58,469 bases of DNA from the NCBI GenBank assembly GCA_026982695.1, contig JALSGS010000024.1, forward strand, positions 1-58,469, given 5' to 3'. Of the stretch, positions 1 to 9,581 are shown in pieces; position 1 is the first letter of the stretch; the number at the start of each line of letters is the position of its first letter. Both the position numbers and the translations under genes were made by a program. This DNA comes from Saprospiraceae bacterium (GTDB lineage: Bacteria; Bacteroidota; Bacteroidia; Chitinophagales; Saprospiraceae). The notes beneath the pieces were generated by a model. The model was given only the letters and a program-made list of their open reading frames with translations. It was not told the DNA's origin and did not search any database.

Positions 1-2565
1 ACCCAATACCTTATTAATTTCAGGATACGTATAAAATGTCGGTAAATAATAACTCGTATCCTGTATCCAATCAACCGCTAAAAATGTCGTATCTCCAAAA
101 GTATAGCGCATCCCCTCCGGAGTCGTTATCACAAATTTGCTCAAATACTTCTTCCCATCAACTTCTGTATAAGTGCACTCAATATCCAGATCCTGCTCGG
201 GAAAAATGACTGGCTCGCCATCCAAATTGAATGAAAACCAGCCCGAATAATTTCCAAAACTAAAATGGTACTCATCCGGCTCCGTATCCAAACGCTTCGT
301 TCTGTAGATGTATTTATTGCCTTGCGTCCATGCATTAAACCAATCTATAAGAGCAGAAAAGCTACCTAGCTTATCATTTAAAAAACGCGAATCTGGCCAC
401 GACCGCTCACCATGAAAATAACGCAGCAATTGCTTGGCATAAGCGGCATTCTCTTCGTATATAGAAGAAAATTGCAGTGTATCCACATCCATAGTAACAG
501 CTTCAGAAACGGCCTGAAGCACCTCTGCCGTCGTCCCCCCCCACAAAGGTATAGGAAGCTGCTCCAGATTACCCAGAGCTGACATCAGAGGACTATAATT
601 CAAATAGTTGAGGCCAAGTGCATGCTCCTCAAACTCCACTGGGCCGGGAACCTCTACCAATTTAACTCCAACATCAAAGCTGATTTCAATATTAAATGTG
701 ACTGTAAACACACCTTCTGCACCCACAGTATAAGCCGGGATAATTAGCGTAAACGTTACCATATTGGGCCGCAATGGACTCCATGCCATATCTAAATCCA
801 ACGACTGCCCAGCTGCTAATTCCCCCTCTACTCCCGGAAAATTAATCTGCTTTTGCTGGCATGAAATCACACACAGCTCAGATAGTTTATTGGTTAGTTT
901 ATTCCCTATAGTACCTGAAAACTCAAGGCCTACTCCAATTCGCGAAGGAAGCTGAAACTCAAAGCCCCATTTGTAGTTTTGGCCTATGCCATGGCCTTCT
1001 ATTACACCTTTGAATTCATCAGGCAAATCCTTCATCACACGCGTAATCATGCCTCCTACCTCCAGTTGCCAGTTTTGACCCAATAAACTACCCAAGTCAT
1101 CTACCTTCAAGCCATTACCTCCTCCAGATAAACCTATCGGTATAGACAAATCATTCGCCTGAACCGTGTATAGAGGAACTGACACAGAGGCCGTCCCGTT
1201 GTACATATTCACTCCGCCCTTCACCTGGTCTATCATCTTTTGCCCATCTGGTGAGGGTAGCGAAACTTCCCCGCCTCCATGACCTAAACCGGCAATTGAG
1301 CCAGAGAAATAATTTGGATCAGCTTCCGTCTCTTGAGACTGTAACAGCTTGTACATCCCTACACCTCCTTCCTTATTTGAAGCATCACCTTCTCCTCCTG
1401 TCACTCCCCCTCCGGCAGTACGCGTATAATTTGACAAGTCCATCGAAAAAACATCTCCTGTACATGGCCCCATGTCCGGCAAGTTCCACCCCAAATAACT
1501 GTTCAAATATGCACCCAGCCCACCTGCATCTTCTATCACCTGGACAGCATTCAAGCCCTCGGCTTCCAAATATTCTGAAAGACTCATTCCATTAAAAAGA
1601 TTCTCATCTGCAATCTCCGGTATCTGCGACTCCACCGAAAGCAAAGTATCTGCCAACTCCCCTTCATTGAAACTGTGCATCATACTGCTCAAATCCACAC
1701 AGTTCCAATTGAAACAGCCCATGCCATTAGGTAATGCCCCACTTGACACGGCTTGATACAATAGGTATGCCGCCACATCTGTTCCAGGGCCCTGATAGTC
1801 TGGAGGAATAGAAACATTCTGAATATCCGTCGTCGTTATTCCATCCCCGGAAGAAGACGAACCAAATAAGGGATAGTCAGCGGGAACACTTAAATCTCTA
1901 TTTATCAAGCCGCTCATATCCGGCTCTTCTATAGGGCATGACTCACTAACTACTATAGTATCTTGCCAACGTTCTGGTAAAATGTGGAAAATCACAGCGG
2001 GAGCAGAACTATTAGTAGACTTGCTCTGCTTATCCTGTTTAAGCAGTATTGGATTAGAAATAATCAGTGTATCAAAGCCCGATACATATTGGTCGGCGCA
2101 AATTTTATTTGTTATAGAGTCGTATTGAAAAAGCAAAGAAGGACATGCAGATCCATTGCTACACAAGCTACCATATATAGATGTCAATTGAGCCGCCAAA
2201 TCAGCAAAACTACCATAATATTCCGGTGGATCTGCATTGTAATGAACCGTTGTCGCATACCCACCACCAGGTCCGGGAATATACCCCAATAAGTACCAAT
2301 CCCGAAGATATCCTATCGACGCCGGAGAGAGCTCGCCATGGGTAGAGTCTATTATGGTTATATTCAAGTCGTAGCACAACTTAGACACGATAATTGCTGA
2401 GTCCGGCTCGAGATTTTCTTGACAACACATGTCATCAGCACTGCTTGCAAGCGGATTCCACTGCGGATCCATCACAGGATCATAGGCGCGACATTCTCCT
2501 CCATTTTGGCCTTGAGCATGTACCCAAAAAAGGAACAAAAAAGATAGGACAAGGGTCTTTTTCAT
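1..2565 (-). CDS. Rhs/YD-repeat family secreted protein, N-terminal part (cut by left edge)
   Basis: Reading from the ATG at 2565 the frame stays open for 855 codons to base 1, so the 3' end lies outside the window. The N-terminus is a signal peptide (MKKTLVLSFLFLFWVHAQG). Around residues 450-515 comes the block typical of Bacteroidota Rhs-type proteins: a LSIPIGLSGGG segment, then GLKVDDLGSLLGQNWQLEVGG and ITRVMKDLPDE. Near residues 815-825 is a TTPEGMRYTFGDT block, which in this family precedes the YD repeats. The first 450 residues are Cys-containing and not recognised. The 618-residue secreted protein gene lies upstream on the same strand, 74 bp away, so the two may be co-transcribed. Known for the family: a large secreted shell, often with a variable C-terminal domain; that part is not visible here. 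The family is inferred from remembered motifs. Confidence 0.8.
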   Translation of the reverse strand, partial: MKKTLVLSFLFLFWVHAQGQNGGECRAYDPVMDPQWNPLASSADDMCCQENLEPDSAIIVSKLCYDLNITIIDSTHGELSPASIGYLRDWYLLGYIPGPGGGYATTVHYNADPPEYYGSFADLAAQLTSIYGSLCSNGSACPSLLFQYDSITNKICADQYVSGFDTLIISNPILLKQDKQSKSTNSSAPAVIFHILPERWQDTIVVSESCPIEEPDMSGLINRDLSVPADYPLFGSSSSGDGITTTDIQNVSIPPDYQGPGTDVAAYLLYQAVSSGALPNGMGCFNWNCVDLSSMMHSFNEGELADTLLSVESQIPEIADENLFNGMSLSEYLEAEGLNAVQVIEDAGGLGAYLNSYLGWNLPDMGPCTGDVFSMDLSNYTRTAGGGVTGGEGDASNKEGGVGMYKLLQSQETEADPNYFSGSIAGLGHGGGEVSLPSPDGQKMIDQVKGGVNMYNGTASVSVPLYTVQANDLSIPIGLSGGGNGLKVDDLGSLLGQNWQLEVGGMITRVMKDLPDEFKGVIEGHGIGQNYKWGFEFQLPSRIGVGLEFSGTIGNKLTNKLSELCVISCQQKQINFPGVEGELAAGQSLDLDMAWSPLRPNMVTFTLIIPAYTVGAEGVFTVTFNIEISFDVGVKLVEVPGPVEFEEHALGLNYLNYSPLMSALGNLEQLPIPLWGGTTAEVLQAVSEAVTMDVDTLQFSSIYEENAAYAKQLLRYFHGERSWPDSRFLNDKLGSFSALIDWFNAWTQGNKYIYRTKRLDTEPDEYHFSFGNYSGWFSFNLDGEPVIFPEQDLDIECTYTEVDGKKYLSKFVITTPEGMRYTFGDTTFLAVDWIQDTSYYLPTFYTYPEINKVLG

Positions 2566-2639
2566 ATTTACTACTTATATTTCAGTTTTTAAAACATAAG
2601 TGCATCACCCAACTTCTATTGAAGAAGATTCCTTTTGTT

Positions 2640-4496
2640 TTATTCATGCACCACGCGCAACACCTTCCGCTCTCCATCTGGAAAGCGAACTTCTACAAAT
2701 AGCATTTGAGAAGGAAGAGGTTCAGCTCGCTGCAACTTGATCACCTGGCTACCCAGTGACACCTCTTTTTCCTGTTCGAATAGTAGGACTCCACTAATTG
2801 ACCAAATCCGAATGGTCATTAAGCCCGATGATGTACAATCTACTTTTACATATAAGATCTGTTCATAAGGATTGGGATAGGCCAGCGCCTTGTTTCTCTT
2901 CTCAACCAAATCAGGGAAAAGCCTCCTTTCTCTGCCCTTCGCCGCAAAACCTTCTTTCGAAGCGGCTTGCAATAACAACATCCCACTTGTATCACAACTG
3001 CGCAAATACGAAATCAGAGAATCGTTCTGTATAGAATTTGGCAAACCCGGACTTGGTACGCCAGAATCTGCTGAAAGGCAGGTAAAGTCTTCTTTGGCTT
3101 TCCAATCTGTACCCGTGAACCGACAATTCATGCCATCCGTGCTCGCCGGGCCTAGCCACAATTCGTAAGCGCCTTCCTCGGCAAATGCACTCTGCCCCAG
3201 ACTAATCCCATGTACCAAAACCCCTCCTGTATCTCGAACCTGCATCCCGTCAGCAGGACTGCTCAAGTTTACTACATCCCAACTCACAGAAACCGGCCAG
3301 CCTTCGTAAGTCATCCGACCCAATGACTCATCCCACTCCCCCTCACGAGCCGTAAATGCTCCAGGTTGAAATACCGATAAAACATACACCCCGTCTCCAT
3401 CTGCATCCCAGGGATCATCTGCAGGAAAATCTGCAGGAACTGAAGCCCGATCACCGTACAACACCAACAAACTCCCATGCGGAACCGACGACCAAACCGC
3501 TTCCTGAGAAAATTCCAAAAAACCCTCGTCTATACCTATTTCCTCTTTATTCCAGTAATTGACAAAATCGTTGCCCTGAATTAAAGTACCCTCATTATCG
3601 TCCACCTTATATCCACGCAAATCCATGCTGTCTCCACACATCCCATCTCCCAAAACCAGTAGTTCTACAAACTGGTACTGTCCTCCCGCCGACCGATGCA
3701 GCTCATTTACAATCACCCGCTCAAATTCCCAGGTGTTTTGATTGCACTTGCTGCCAAACTGTACTAGAATACACGACAGGTATTTCGAGCAACAACTCAA
3801 GCCTTCCTGGCCTGCTATACTCACCGTTACCCCGAAGCAATAACTGCTGCCTGGCTCACCCGTAACCGTGCGAATCAAACCCGAAGGATCTCCGTCATCC
3901 CACACCACGTCTACCATCCACTCTGGGTATTCCTGCCCATTTGCATCCGTTACCCTCAGGCGAATAGTCGCCTCGCAATACTTCTGACTCATCAACACAT
4001 CGTACGAAACATCACACGACAAGGCACCCAGCAAAGTGACATCACAGCTCTCCTCACAACCATACGGATCGCGCACCACAAAAGTGTAAGTCCCCGGACC
4101 TAAATTTGTCAACCGCAGCGTCTGTGGCCCATGCGTCCAATAATACGTATAGGCATCAGGGTTTTCGCCCGTAAGTTCAAAGGCTATTGACCCGGGTGTG
4201 TCCCCACAGGGATGTACCACCTCGACCAGACTCGCCATAGTCAGCTCACATGTCTGGCCCAAACCCCAGCCTACACCCAAAAACAGAAAAAAGAAAGTAA
4301 GTAAATAACTACCTATGCTTCTAACAGAAGTGCAGAAGTGCAGAAGTGCAGAAGTGCAGAAGTGCAGAAGTGCAGAAGTGCAGAAGTGCAGAAGTGCAGA
4401 AGTGCCCTGTCTGTCAATCCGGAAAGTAAGGTGCATAGCAGGATGTTTATTCAGCAAGCTCACACCCCTCTTGTTCTTAACACAACTAACCCGCAT
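2640..4496 (-). CDS. Secreted protein with lamin-tail-like region and T9SS sorting tail
   Basis: 618 codons from the ATG at 4496. A hydrophobic signal segment (LLTFFFLFLGVGWGLGQ) sits unusually far in, about residues 63-80, behind a low-complexity LHFCTSAL repeat that is encoded by ten copies of an 8-bp DNA repeat. The only in-frame ATGs ahead of the signal segment (MRVSC and MHLTF) lie upstream of that repeat. Residues about 265-440 resemble a lamin-tail domain (IVNELHR, FVELLVLG, DLRGYKVDDN, VPHGSLLVLYG). The last 80 residues (YPNPYEQILYVKV, RIWSISGVLLFE) are a Por-type type IX secretion tail, so export to the cell surface or medium is expected. A possible promoter (TACTTTTA) lies just upstream of the ATG. 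The function of the mature protein is unknown. Confidence 0.8.
   Translation of the reverse strand: MRVSCVKNKRGVSLLNKHPAMHLTFRIDRQGTSALLHFCTSALLHFCTSALLHFCTSVRSIGSYLLTFFFLFLGVGWGLGQTCELTMASLVEVVHPCGDTPGSIAFELTGENPDAYTYYWTHGPQTLRLTNLGPGTYTFVVRDPYGCEESCDVTLLGALSCDVSYDVLMSQKYCEATIRLRVTDANGQEYPEWMVDVVWDDGDPSGLIRTVTGEPGSSYCFGVTVSIAGQEGLSCCSKYLSCILVQFGSKCNQNTWEFERVIVNELHRSAGGQYQFVELLVLGDGMCGDSMDLRGYKVDDNEGTLIQGNDFVNYWNKEEIGIDEGFLEFSQEAVWSSVPHGSLLVLYGDRASVPADFPADDPWDADGDGVYVLSVFQPGAFTAREGEWDESLGRMTYEGWPVSVSWDVVNLSSPADGMQVRDTGGVLVHGISLGQSAFAEEGAYELWLGPASTDGMNCRFTGTDWKAKEDFTCLSADSGVPSPGLPNSIQNDSLISYLRSCDTSGMLLLQAASKEGFAAKGRERRLFPDLVEKRNKALAYPNPYEQILYVKVDCTSSGLMTIRIWSISGVLLFEQEKEVSLGSQVIKLQRAEPLPSQMLFVEVRFPDGERKVLRVVHE
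4325..4404. repeat. Ten tandem copies of an 8-bp unit (cagaagtg)
   Basis: Eighty bases made of ten perfect cagaagtg units on the plus strand (CACTTCTG on the coding strand). The array lies inside the 5' part of the secreted-protein gene, between its ATG codons and its signal peptide. The unit length is not a multiple of three, so gain or loss of one copy changes the reading frame. Confidence 0.95.
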
Positions 4497-4740
4497 TGTA
4501 AAAGTACAACTTTTTTACAACTGCTCAGTTTTGTTAGAGTAATTTTTCTACAAAAAGTTGTTTTTTTTCATAAAATCACCAACATATTTCATAGATAGAC
4601 ACATATCCTTGCCCTTGTAGCTCGCAGCCAATCAAAATGCTTCAACTTAGTTTTCCACAACGCATTGACATCAGCGGTCTTTTCAAGGATTACCGACTTA
4701 AGCTGATTTATTTGTAAAAGCCATGCAAGCAGCTGACTGA

Positions 4741-4966
4741 GTTTGCGTTTCGCTACATCATCAGCGCTGCCAACGCCTTTTGCACATCTTCGACCGATGG
4801 GGCAACTCCCTGTGGCATACCACACACCCCTTTCCGGTGGGATGGCCGCATGCACGGCCTTCAACCCGCACCACCCGCAGTCTACCTCGTGCGGCTGCGA
4901 TTGTGGAACGACGCTTGCCAACTCGAAGAAATCCGTTTCGGTGCCCTGCTGCTACTCATTTGGTGA
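4741..4966 (+). pseudogene. Remnant of a gliding-motility-associated (T9SS) C-terminal domain
   Basis: In one frame (codons from 4741) the sequence reads LLHIFDRWGNSLWHTTH. At about 4822-4838 it must shift frame to continue as FRWDGRMHG, then PAVYLVRL, ending at TGA 4964-4966. Together these give the order IFDRWGN - WDG - G.YxV, which is the hallmark of the C-terminal secretion domain of gliding-motility-associated proteins in Bacteroidota. The reading frame is broken and no start or upstream body is recognisable, so this is a decayed 3' end. The opposite-strand open frame at 4589-4921 has no recognisable content. Confidence 0.6.
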
Positions 4967-5000
4967 AAGCGGGGTAAAACACAAGTAATCAAAGCAGATA

Positions 5001-5029
5001 TTGCTTTCACGGCAAAATGGCTAATTTCG
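5001..5029 (+). promoter_or_regulatory. Candidate Bacteroidota sigma promoter for leuS
   Basis: TTG at 5001-5003, 18-bp spacer, then TAATTTCG at 5022-5029, a 7/8 match to TAnnTTTG. Transcription would begin near 5036, which argues against the ATG at 5017 and for the leuS start at 5113. Confidence 0.5.
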
Positions 5030-5112
5030 CAGCCCCGAACCACTGCTTAGTGCACGGGGCTTTGCATTTGCCGAAAGGCCAACTATCTATATACAAAACC
5101 AACATACAGAAG

Positions 5113-7980
5113 ATGAGCTATCAACCGGCAGCGATAGAAAAAAAGTGGCAGCAGAAATGGGAAGAGACAGGTGTATACCGCGTGTCTAACGACTCGAAAA
5201 AACCCAAATACTACGTGCTCGACATGTTTCCCTACCCTTCGGGGGCCGGCTTGCACGTAGGTCATCCCCTGGGCTATATCGCCTCTGACATTTTTGCTCG
5301 TTACAAGCGCCTCAATGGGTATAACGTACTACACCCCATGGGGTTTGATGCTTTTGGCCTGCCAGCAGAACAATACGCCATAGAGACGGGGGTTCATCCG
5401 GCCGAATCGACGCGACGCAACATCGAGCGCTATCGCGCCCAACTGCGGTATATCGGCTTTTGTTATGACTGGAGCCGAGAGGTCATCACTTGTGATCCGA
5501 AATACTACAAGTGGACGCAGTGGATTTTCTCGCAGTTGTTCAAGCATTGGTACGACCTCAAAGCTGACAAGCCTCGCCCTATTGCCGAGCTAATTGCCCA
5601 TTTTGAAAAGCATGGCACACAAGAGCTCGAAGCTGCCTGTAGCGAAACGCTACAGTTTTCAGCCGATGACTGGGCTGCGATGAGTGCTCGCCAACGCGAT
5701 GAAGTGCTGATGAACTACCGATTGGCCTATCGCAAGGTGACCTACGTCAACTGGTGTCCTGCCCTGGGCACGGTCTTGGCCAACGACGAGGTGAAAGATG
5801 GTGTGTCCGAACGGGGTGGGCATCCCGTAGAGCGCAAAGCCATGCTCCAATGGTCGCTGCGCATCACGGCATATGCCGAGCGCCTACTGCGCGACCTGGA
5901 AGAGCTGGATTGGTCGGAGGCCATGAAACGCATGCAGGCTAATTGGATTGGTCGCAGTGAAGGTGCGCAACTCTTTTTCGAAGTGGCCGACTCGGAGCAC
6001 AAGATCGAGATCTATACCACACGACCCGACACCATCTTCGGCGCTACCTTTATGGTACTGGCTCCCGAGCACGACTTGGTACCACAGATCACCATGCCAG
6101 AACGACGCCAAGAGGTGGAACAATACCTGGAATACGTCAAGCGCCGCAGCGAGCGAGAGCGCGTGGCCGACGTCAAAGAAGTGACAGGTGCCTTCACGGG
6201 TGCCTATGCCATCAATCCCTTCACTAAAGCACGCATTCCCATCTGGATTAGTGAATACGTCTTGAAAGACTACGGCACGGGTGCCATCATGGCTGTACCT
6301 GCCGACGACGAGCGCGACCGCCGCTTTGCAGAAAAGTTCAACTTGCCCATCGTGGAAATCATCGACAAGAGCATGTACCCGAGAGCAGGCATCGAAGACA
6401 AGGTGGGCAAGATGATCAATTCGGGCTTTCTCAATGGCATGGAAGTGAAAGATGCCATTGAGGCGATCATTCAGAAGATCGAAGAAATGGGTATCGGCAA
6501 GCGCAAGGTAAACTACAAGCTGCGCGACGCCATCTTTAGCCGCCAGCGCTACTGGGGCGAGCCATTCCCCATTGTGTACGACAAAGAAGGAGTAGCGCAT
6601 GCTGTGCCTGAAGAGGAGCTACCCGTGGAACTACCCTGGCTCGATGAATTCAAACCCACTGCCGATGGCCGATCGCCGCTGGCACGTGCTACCGACTGGG
6701 TACAGCTACCCAATGGCTGGACACGCGAAACGGATACTATGCCTGGCTTTGCTGGATCGTCGTGGTATTTCTTGCGCTACATGGACCCACACAATGATAA
6801 GGCCTTCGCCAGCCCACAAGCGCTCAACTACTGGCGCGATGTAGATGTCTATATTGGCGGTACCGAGCATGCCGTAGGCCACTTGATGTACAGCCGATTC
6901 TGGCATAAGTTCCTCTACGATCTGGGCTATGTGCCTACTAAAGAGCCCTTCCGCAAGCTGATCAACCAGGGCATGATACAGGGCGTAATCGAGTTTGTTT
7001 ACCTGCTCAAGGAAAAGGCAAACGGCTACCCCAAGTTTTTGAGTGCACCAATGGTTAAGGAGCAAGGGCTGGAAGAGCAAGTGGCCCGCATTCCGGTGTA
7101 CATCGAATTTGTGAAGCAATACGGTTCGCCCGACTCTTACCTGGATCTAGAGGGCATCAAGCAATTCATCGAGTGGCGACCCGAATTCCAAGATGCCATT
7201 TTCGAGGCCGAAGAAGGCATCTATCACAAGGGCTCATTCCAGCCCAAAAAGGAAGGTACTACCAACTTTCGCTTCTACACCCACAGCGAGACGGGCAAAA
7301 TGTCGAAGCGCTACCACAACGTGGTGAACCCCGACGACGTGGTGGCTCGCTACGGCGCCGATTGTTTTCGCATGTACGAGATGTTTCTGGGGCCTATCGA
7401 GCAGTCGAAGCCATGGGACACCAAAGGCATCGATGGGGTTAGCAAATTCTTGCGTCGCTTCTGGGAGCTATTTGAAAGCGAGGAAGGCCAGTGGTTGGTG
7501 CGAGAAGAAACGCCCACTAAGGAAGAGCTGAAAGTGCTGCACAGCTGTATCAAGAAAGTTAACGACGACATCCAGCGCTTTGCCTTCAACACCTGTGTCA
7601 GTGCGTTCATGGTTGCCACCAACGAGCTGCGCAAGCTGAAGTGCCACAAGCGCGCCATACTCGAGCCTCTCTTAGTGCTCATGGCACCCTTCGCCCCGCA
7701 CCTGACCGAGGAGTTGTGGCACCGCTTAGGGCACGAGACGACCATCCACGACGCTCAATGGCCTCAGCTCGACGAATCGCTCTTGGTGGAAAATACCGTC
7801 ACCTATCCTATCAGCATCAATGGCAAGAAGCGAGCTGTAGCTGAGCTACCTGCACAGGCATCCAAAGAAGAACTGGAAAAAGCCGCCCTGGAGCTCGAAG
7901 CCATACAAAAGTGGATCGACGGCAAGCAAGTGCGCAAAGTAATCGTAGTACCTGGCCGCATGATTAATATCGTCGTTTGA
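5113..7980 (+). CDS. leuS: Leucyl-tRNA synthetase
   Basis: Class I aminoacyl-tRNA synthetase that charges tRNA-Leu in the cytoplasm; 955 residues from the chosen start MSYQPAAIEKKWQ, which is where LeuRS proteins normally begin. The HIGH motif is HVGH (residues 48-51) and the KMSKS motif is KMSKR (about 729-733). The CP1 editing domain shows TTRPDTIFGATF and GTGAIMAVPADDERD. The C-terminal anticodon-binding domain contains MAPFAPHLTEELW. A stretch of about 95 residues before KMSKR (YLLKEKANGYPKFL onward) is longer than in E. coli LeuRS. An earlier in-frame ATG at 5017 overlaps the candidate promoter and is not preferred. The gene stands alone and converges with rmuC. Confidence 0.98.
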   Translation: MSYQPAAIEKKWQQKWEETGVYRVSNDSKKPKYYVLDMFPYPSGAGLHVGHPLGYIASDIFARYKRLNGYNVLHPMGFDAFGLPAEQYAIETGVHPAESTRRNIERYRAQLRYIGFCYDWSREVITCDPKYYKWTQWIFSQLFKHWYDLKADKPRPIAELIAHFEKHGTQELEAACSETLQFSADDWAAMSARQRDEVLMNYRLAYRKVTYVNWCPALGTVLANDEVKDGVSERGGHPVERKAMLQWSLRITAYAERLLRDLEELDWSEAMKRMQANWIGRSEGAQLFFEVADSEHKIEIYTTRPDTIFGATFMVLAPEHDLVPQITMPERRQEVEQYLEYVKRRSERERVADVKEVTGAFTGAYAINPFTKARIPIWISEYVLKDYGTGAIMAVPADDERDRRFAEKFNLPIVEIIDKSMYPRAGIEDKVGKMINSGFLNGMEVKDAIEAIIQKIEEMGIGKRKVNYKLRDAIFSRQRYWGEPFPIVYDKEGVAHAVPEEELPVELPWLDEFKPTADGRSPLARATDWVQLPNGWTRETDTMPGFAGSSWYFLRYMDPHNDKAFASPQALNYWRDVDVYIGGTEHAVGHLMYSRFWHKFLYDLGYVPTKEPFRKLINQGMIQGVIEFVYLLKEKANGYPKFLSAPMVKEQGLEEQVARIPVYIEFVKQYGSPDSYLDLEGIKQFIEWRPEFQDAIFEAEEGIYHKGSFQPKKEGTTNFRFYTHSETGKMSKRYHNVVNPDDVVARYGADCFRMYEMFLGPIEQSKPWDTKGIDGVSKFLRRFWELFESEEGQWLVREETPTKEELKVLHSCIKKVNDDIQRFAFNTCVSAFMVATNELRKLKCHKRAILEPLLVLMAPFAPHLTEELWHRLGHETTIHDAQWPQLDESLLVENTVTYPISINGKKRAVAELPAQASKEELEKAALELEAIQKWIDGKQVRKVIVVPGRMINIVV

Positions 7981-8027
7981 GCTCATGTGCACGGATGCGG
8001 CGTAGTGCCTAATAGGGCTTGCTTTTT

Positions 8028-9392
8028 TCAAAGCTGGCGATCGGAAAGCGGCGGGCTGGGCTTTTCCGTGTGGTCGTCTTCGTCGGGCAGTAGGTCGGAT
8101 GGTAGGCGCTTGGAAGTCTCAGCGCCGAGTTGTCGGATACGCTCAGCACGTCCCAGCACTGTAGTCCCATAGCGCTCCCCATCCTTGAGCTTGTGCATGG
8201 CTTTGGCCCATGTTTGCTGGGCCTGTGCTATCTTTTTGCCCACTTCTTGTAAGTCAGCCACGAACATTACGAGCTTGTCGTACAGCTTGCCACTCTGTCG
8301 TGCAATCTCCATGACTGATTTCTTCTGCTGGTCCTGGCGCCAGATGTACGCAACTGTTTTCATGGTAGCTAATAGCGTAGAGTTGGTGACCAAGACGACG
8401 TTGTAGCGCAAGGCCTCCTGAAAGAGTGCGGGCTCGGCCTGCATGGCAGCCGAAAAGGCCGGTTCGAGTGGCACGTAGAGCAACACGTAATCGGGCGTGT
8501 GTAGCTGCTCTAACTGGGCGTAGCTTTTGCCGGCAAGGCCTTTAATGTGGGCGCGCAAGTGCTGTAGGAGGCGTTGGAGGTGCTGCTGGCGCTGTTCATC
8601 GACTTCGGCACGGCAAAACTCTTCCCATGCCACCAAGCTCACCTTGCTGTCAATGACGAGGTGCCTGCCTCCTGGCAAATGTACGATGCAGTCAGGACGC
8701 TTGCGCTGCCCCTCACCATCGTCAAAGCTCTCTTGGGTGGTGTAGTGCAAGCCCTTTTGCAACCCAGCCAACTCGAGCAGCCGTTCGAGCTGCCATTCAC
8801 CCCAGTCACCTTGTATTTTGACATCACCCTTAAGTGCTCTGGCCAGATGCTCGGCTTCTTTGGAAAGGCGCTCGTTGAGCATGGTGAGATTCTCGATAGC
8901 CTCTCGCAGGCTGAACTTTTCCTTGGCATCTTGTAACAACTTTTGCTCGATGCCTTCGCGAAAGTCTTCTATTTTTTCCTTCAAGGGCTGCAACAATGCA
9001 TCCAGTCGTTGCTGCTGTAATTCGTTCAGCCGACTGCCCTTTTCTTCGAGCAGTTGGGCAGCAATGGCCTTGAACTCGTGCTTGGCAGTAGCCTGCAGCT
9101 CTTCAAATCGCTGTCGCTCGACAGCCAACAACTGCTGGCTGGCTTGTAGCTCGGCTTCAAGGCGAACTAATTTCGCGTTGAGCGCGCTTAGCTGTTGATC
9201 TCGTTCGCGCAGCTCGTCGCGCAACACGTCGCCTTCGCTTTCTACCCGCTCGAAAAGCTCCCGCCGCACGTAGTCGCGCTCCAGCTCTGCCTCCGACAGG
9301 CGCTGCCGACTCCCCAGCCACCAACCCATGCCCACCCCTGCAAGGGCAGCAGTCAAAGTCGTAGCCAGCCATAGCCAAGTCTGTGCATCCAT
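8028..9392 (-). CDS. rmuC: DNA recombination protein RmuC homologue
   Basis: 454 residues from ATG 9392 (a GTG two codons earlier is possible). One N-terminal membrane segment (about residues 6-28, ending in WWLGSR) is followed by a long coiled coil to about residue 185 rich in E/Q/R/L. The RmuC domain then follows, with QGDWGEWQLERLLE, RPDCIVHLPGG and LVIDSKVSL, a nuclease-like DxDxK-type core, and YVPLEPAF. Known for the family: it limits DNA inversions at short repeats and is thought to be a membrane-anchored nuclease. It converges with leuS, leaving 47 bp between stops, and no terminator is obvious there. Confidence 0.93.
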   Translation of the reverse strand: MDAQTWLWLATTLTAALAGVGMGWWLGSRQRLSEAELERDYVRRELFERVESEGDVLRDELRERDQQLSALNAKLVRLEAELQASQQLLAVERQRFEELQATAKHEFKAIAAQLLEEKGSRLNELQQQRLDALLQPLKEKIEDFREGIEQKLLQDAKEKFSLREAIENLTMLNERLSKEAEHLARALKGDVKIQGDWGEWQLERLLELAGLQKGLHYTTQESFDDGEGQRKRPDCIVHLPGGRHLVIDSKVSLVAWEEFCRAEVDEQRQQHLQRLLQHLRAHIKGLAGKSYAQLEQLHTPDYVLLYVPLEPAFSAAMQAEPALFQEALRYNVVLVTNSTLLATMKTVAYIWRQDQQKKSVMEIARQSGKLYDKLVMFVADLQEVGKKIAQAQQTWAKAMHKLKDGERYGTTVLGRAERIRQLGAETSKRLPSDLLPDEDDHTEKPSPPLSDRQL

Positions 9393-9581
9393 GAGCACGT
9401 GGTTTTGAGCTCAAAGAATAGAAGGATTTGTTTTTGAATGGCCGATAAAGTACAACCTTTTGTTTGTCACCCTCGAATTTTCGCTGAAGAAATCAAAAAA
9501 AAAACGCGCAGCATTTGAGAAATGTCACCCATTCCATTAATCGTATTATTAATAAAGCAATAAAACAATAGGTGCTATTAA

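Noticed and set aside
4325-4404. Interpretation of the 8-bp array as a CRISPR
   Set aside because: The units are contiguous with no spacers.
4589-4921. 110-codon minus-strand frame
   Set aside because: Overlaps the gliding-motility domain remnant on the plus strand, and its own translation shows no domain or signal.
5884-6600. 238-codon open frame on the minus strand inside leuS
   Set aside because: Fully antisense to conserved LeuRS motifs; no family content. It is a shadow of the leuS codon pattern.
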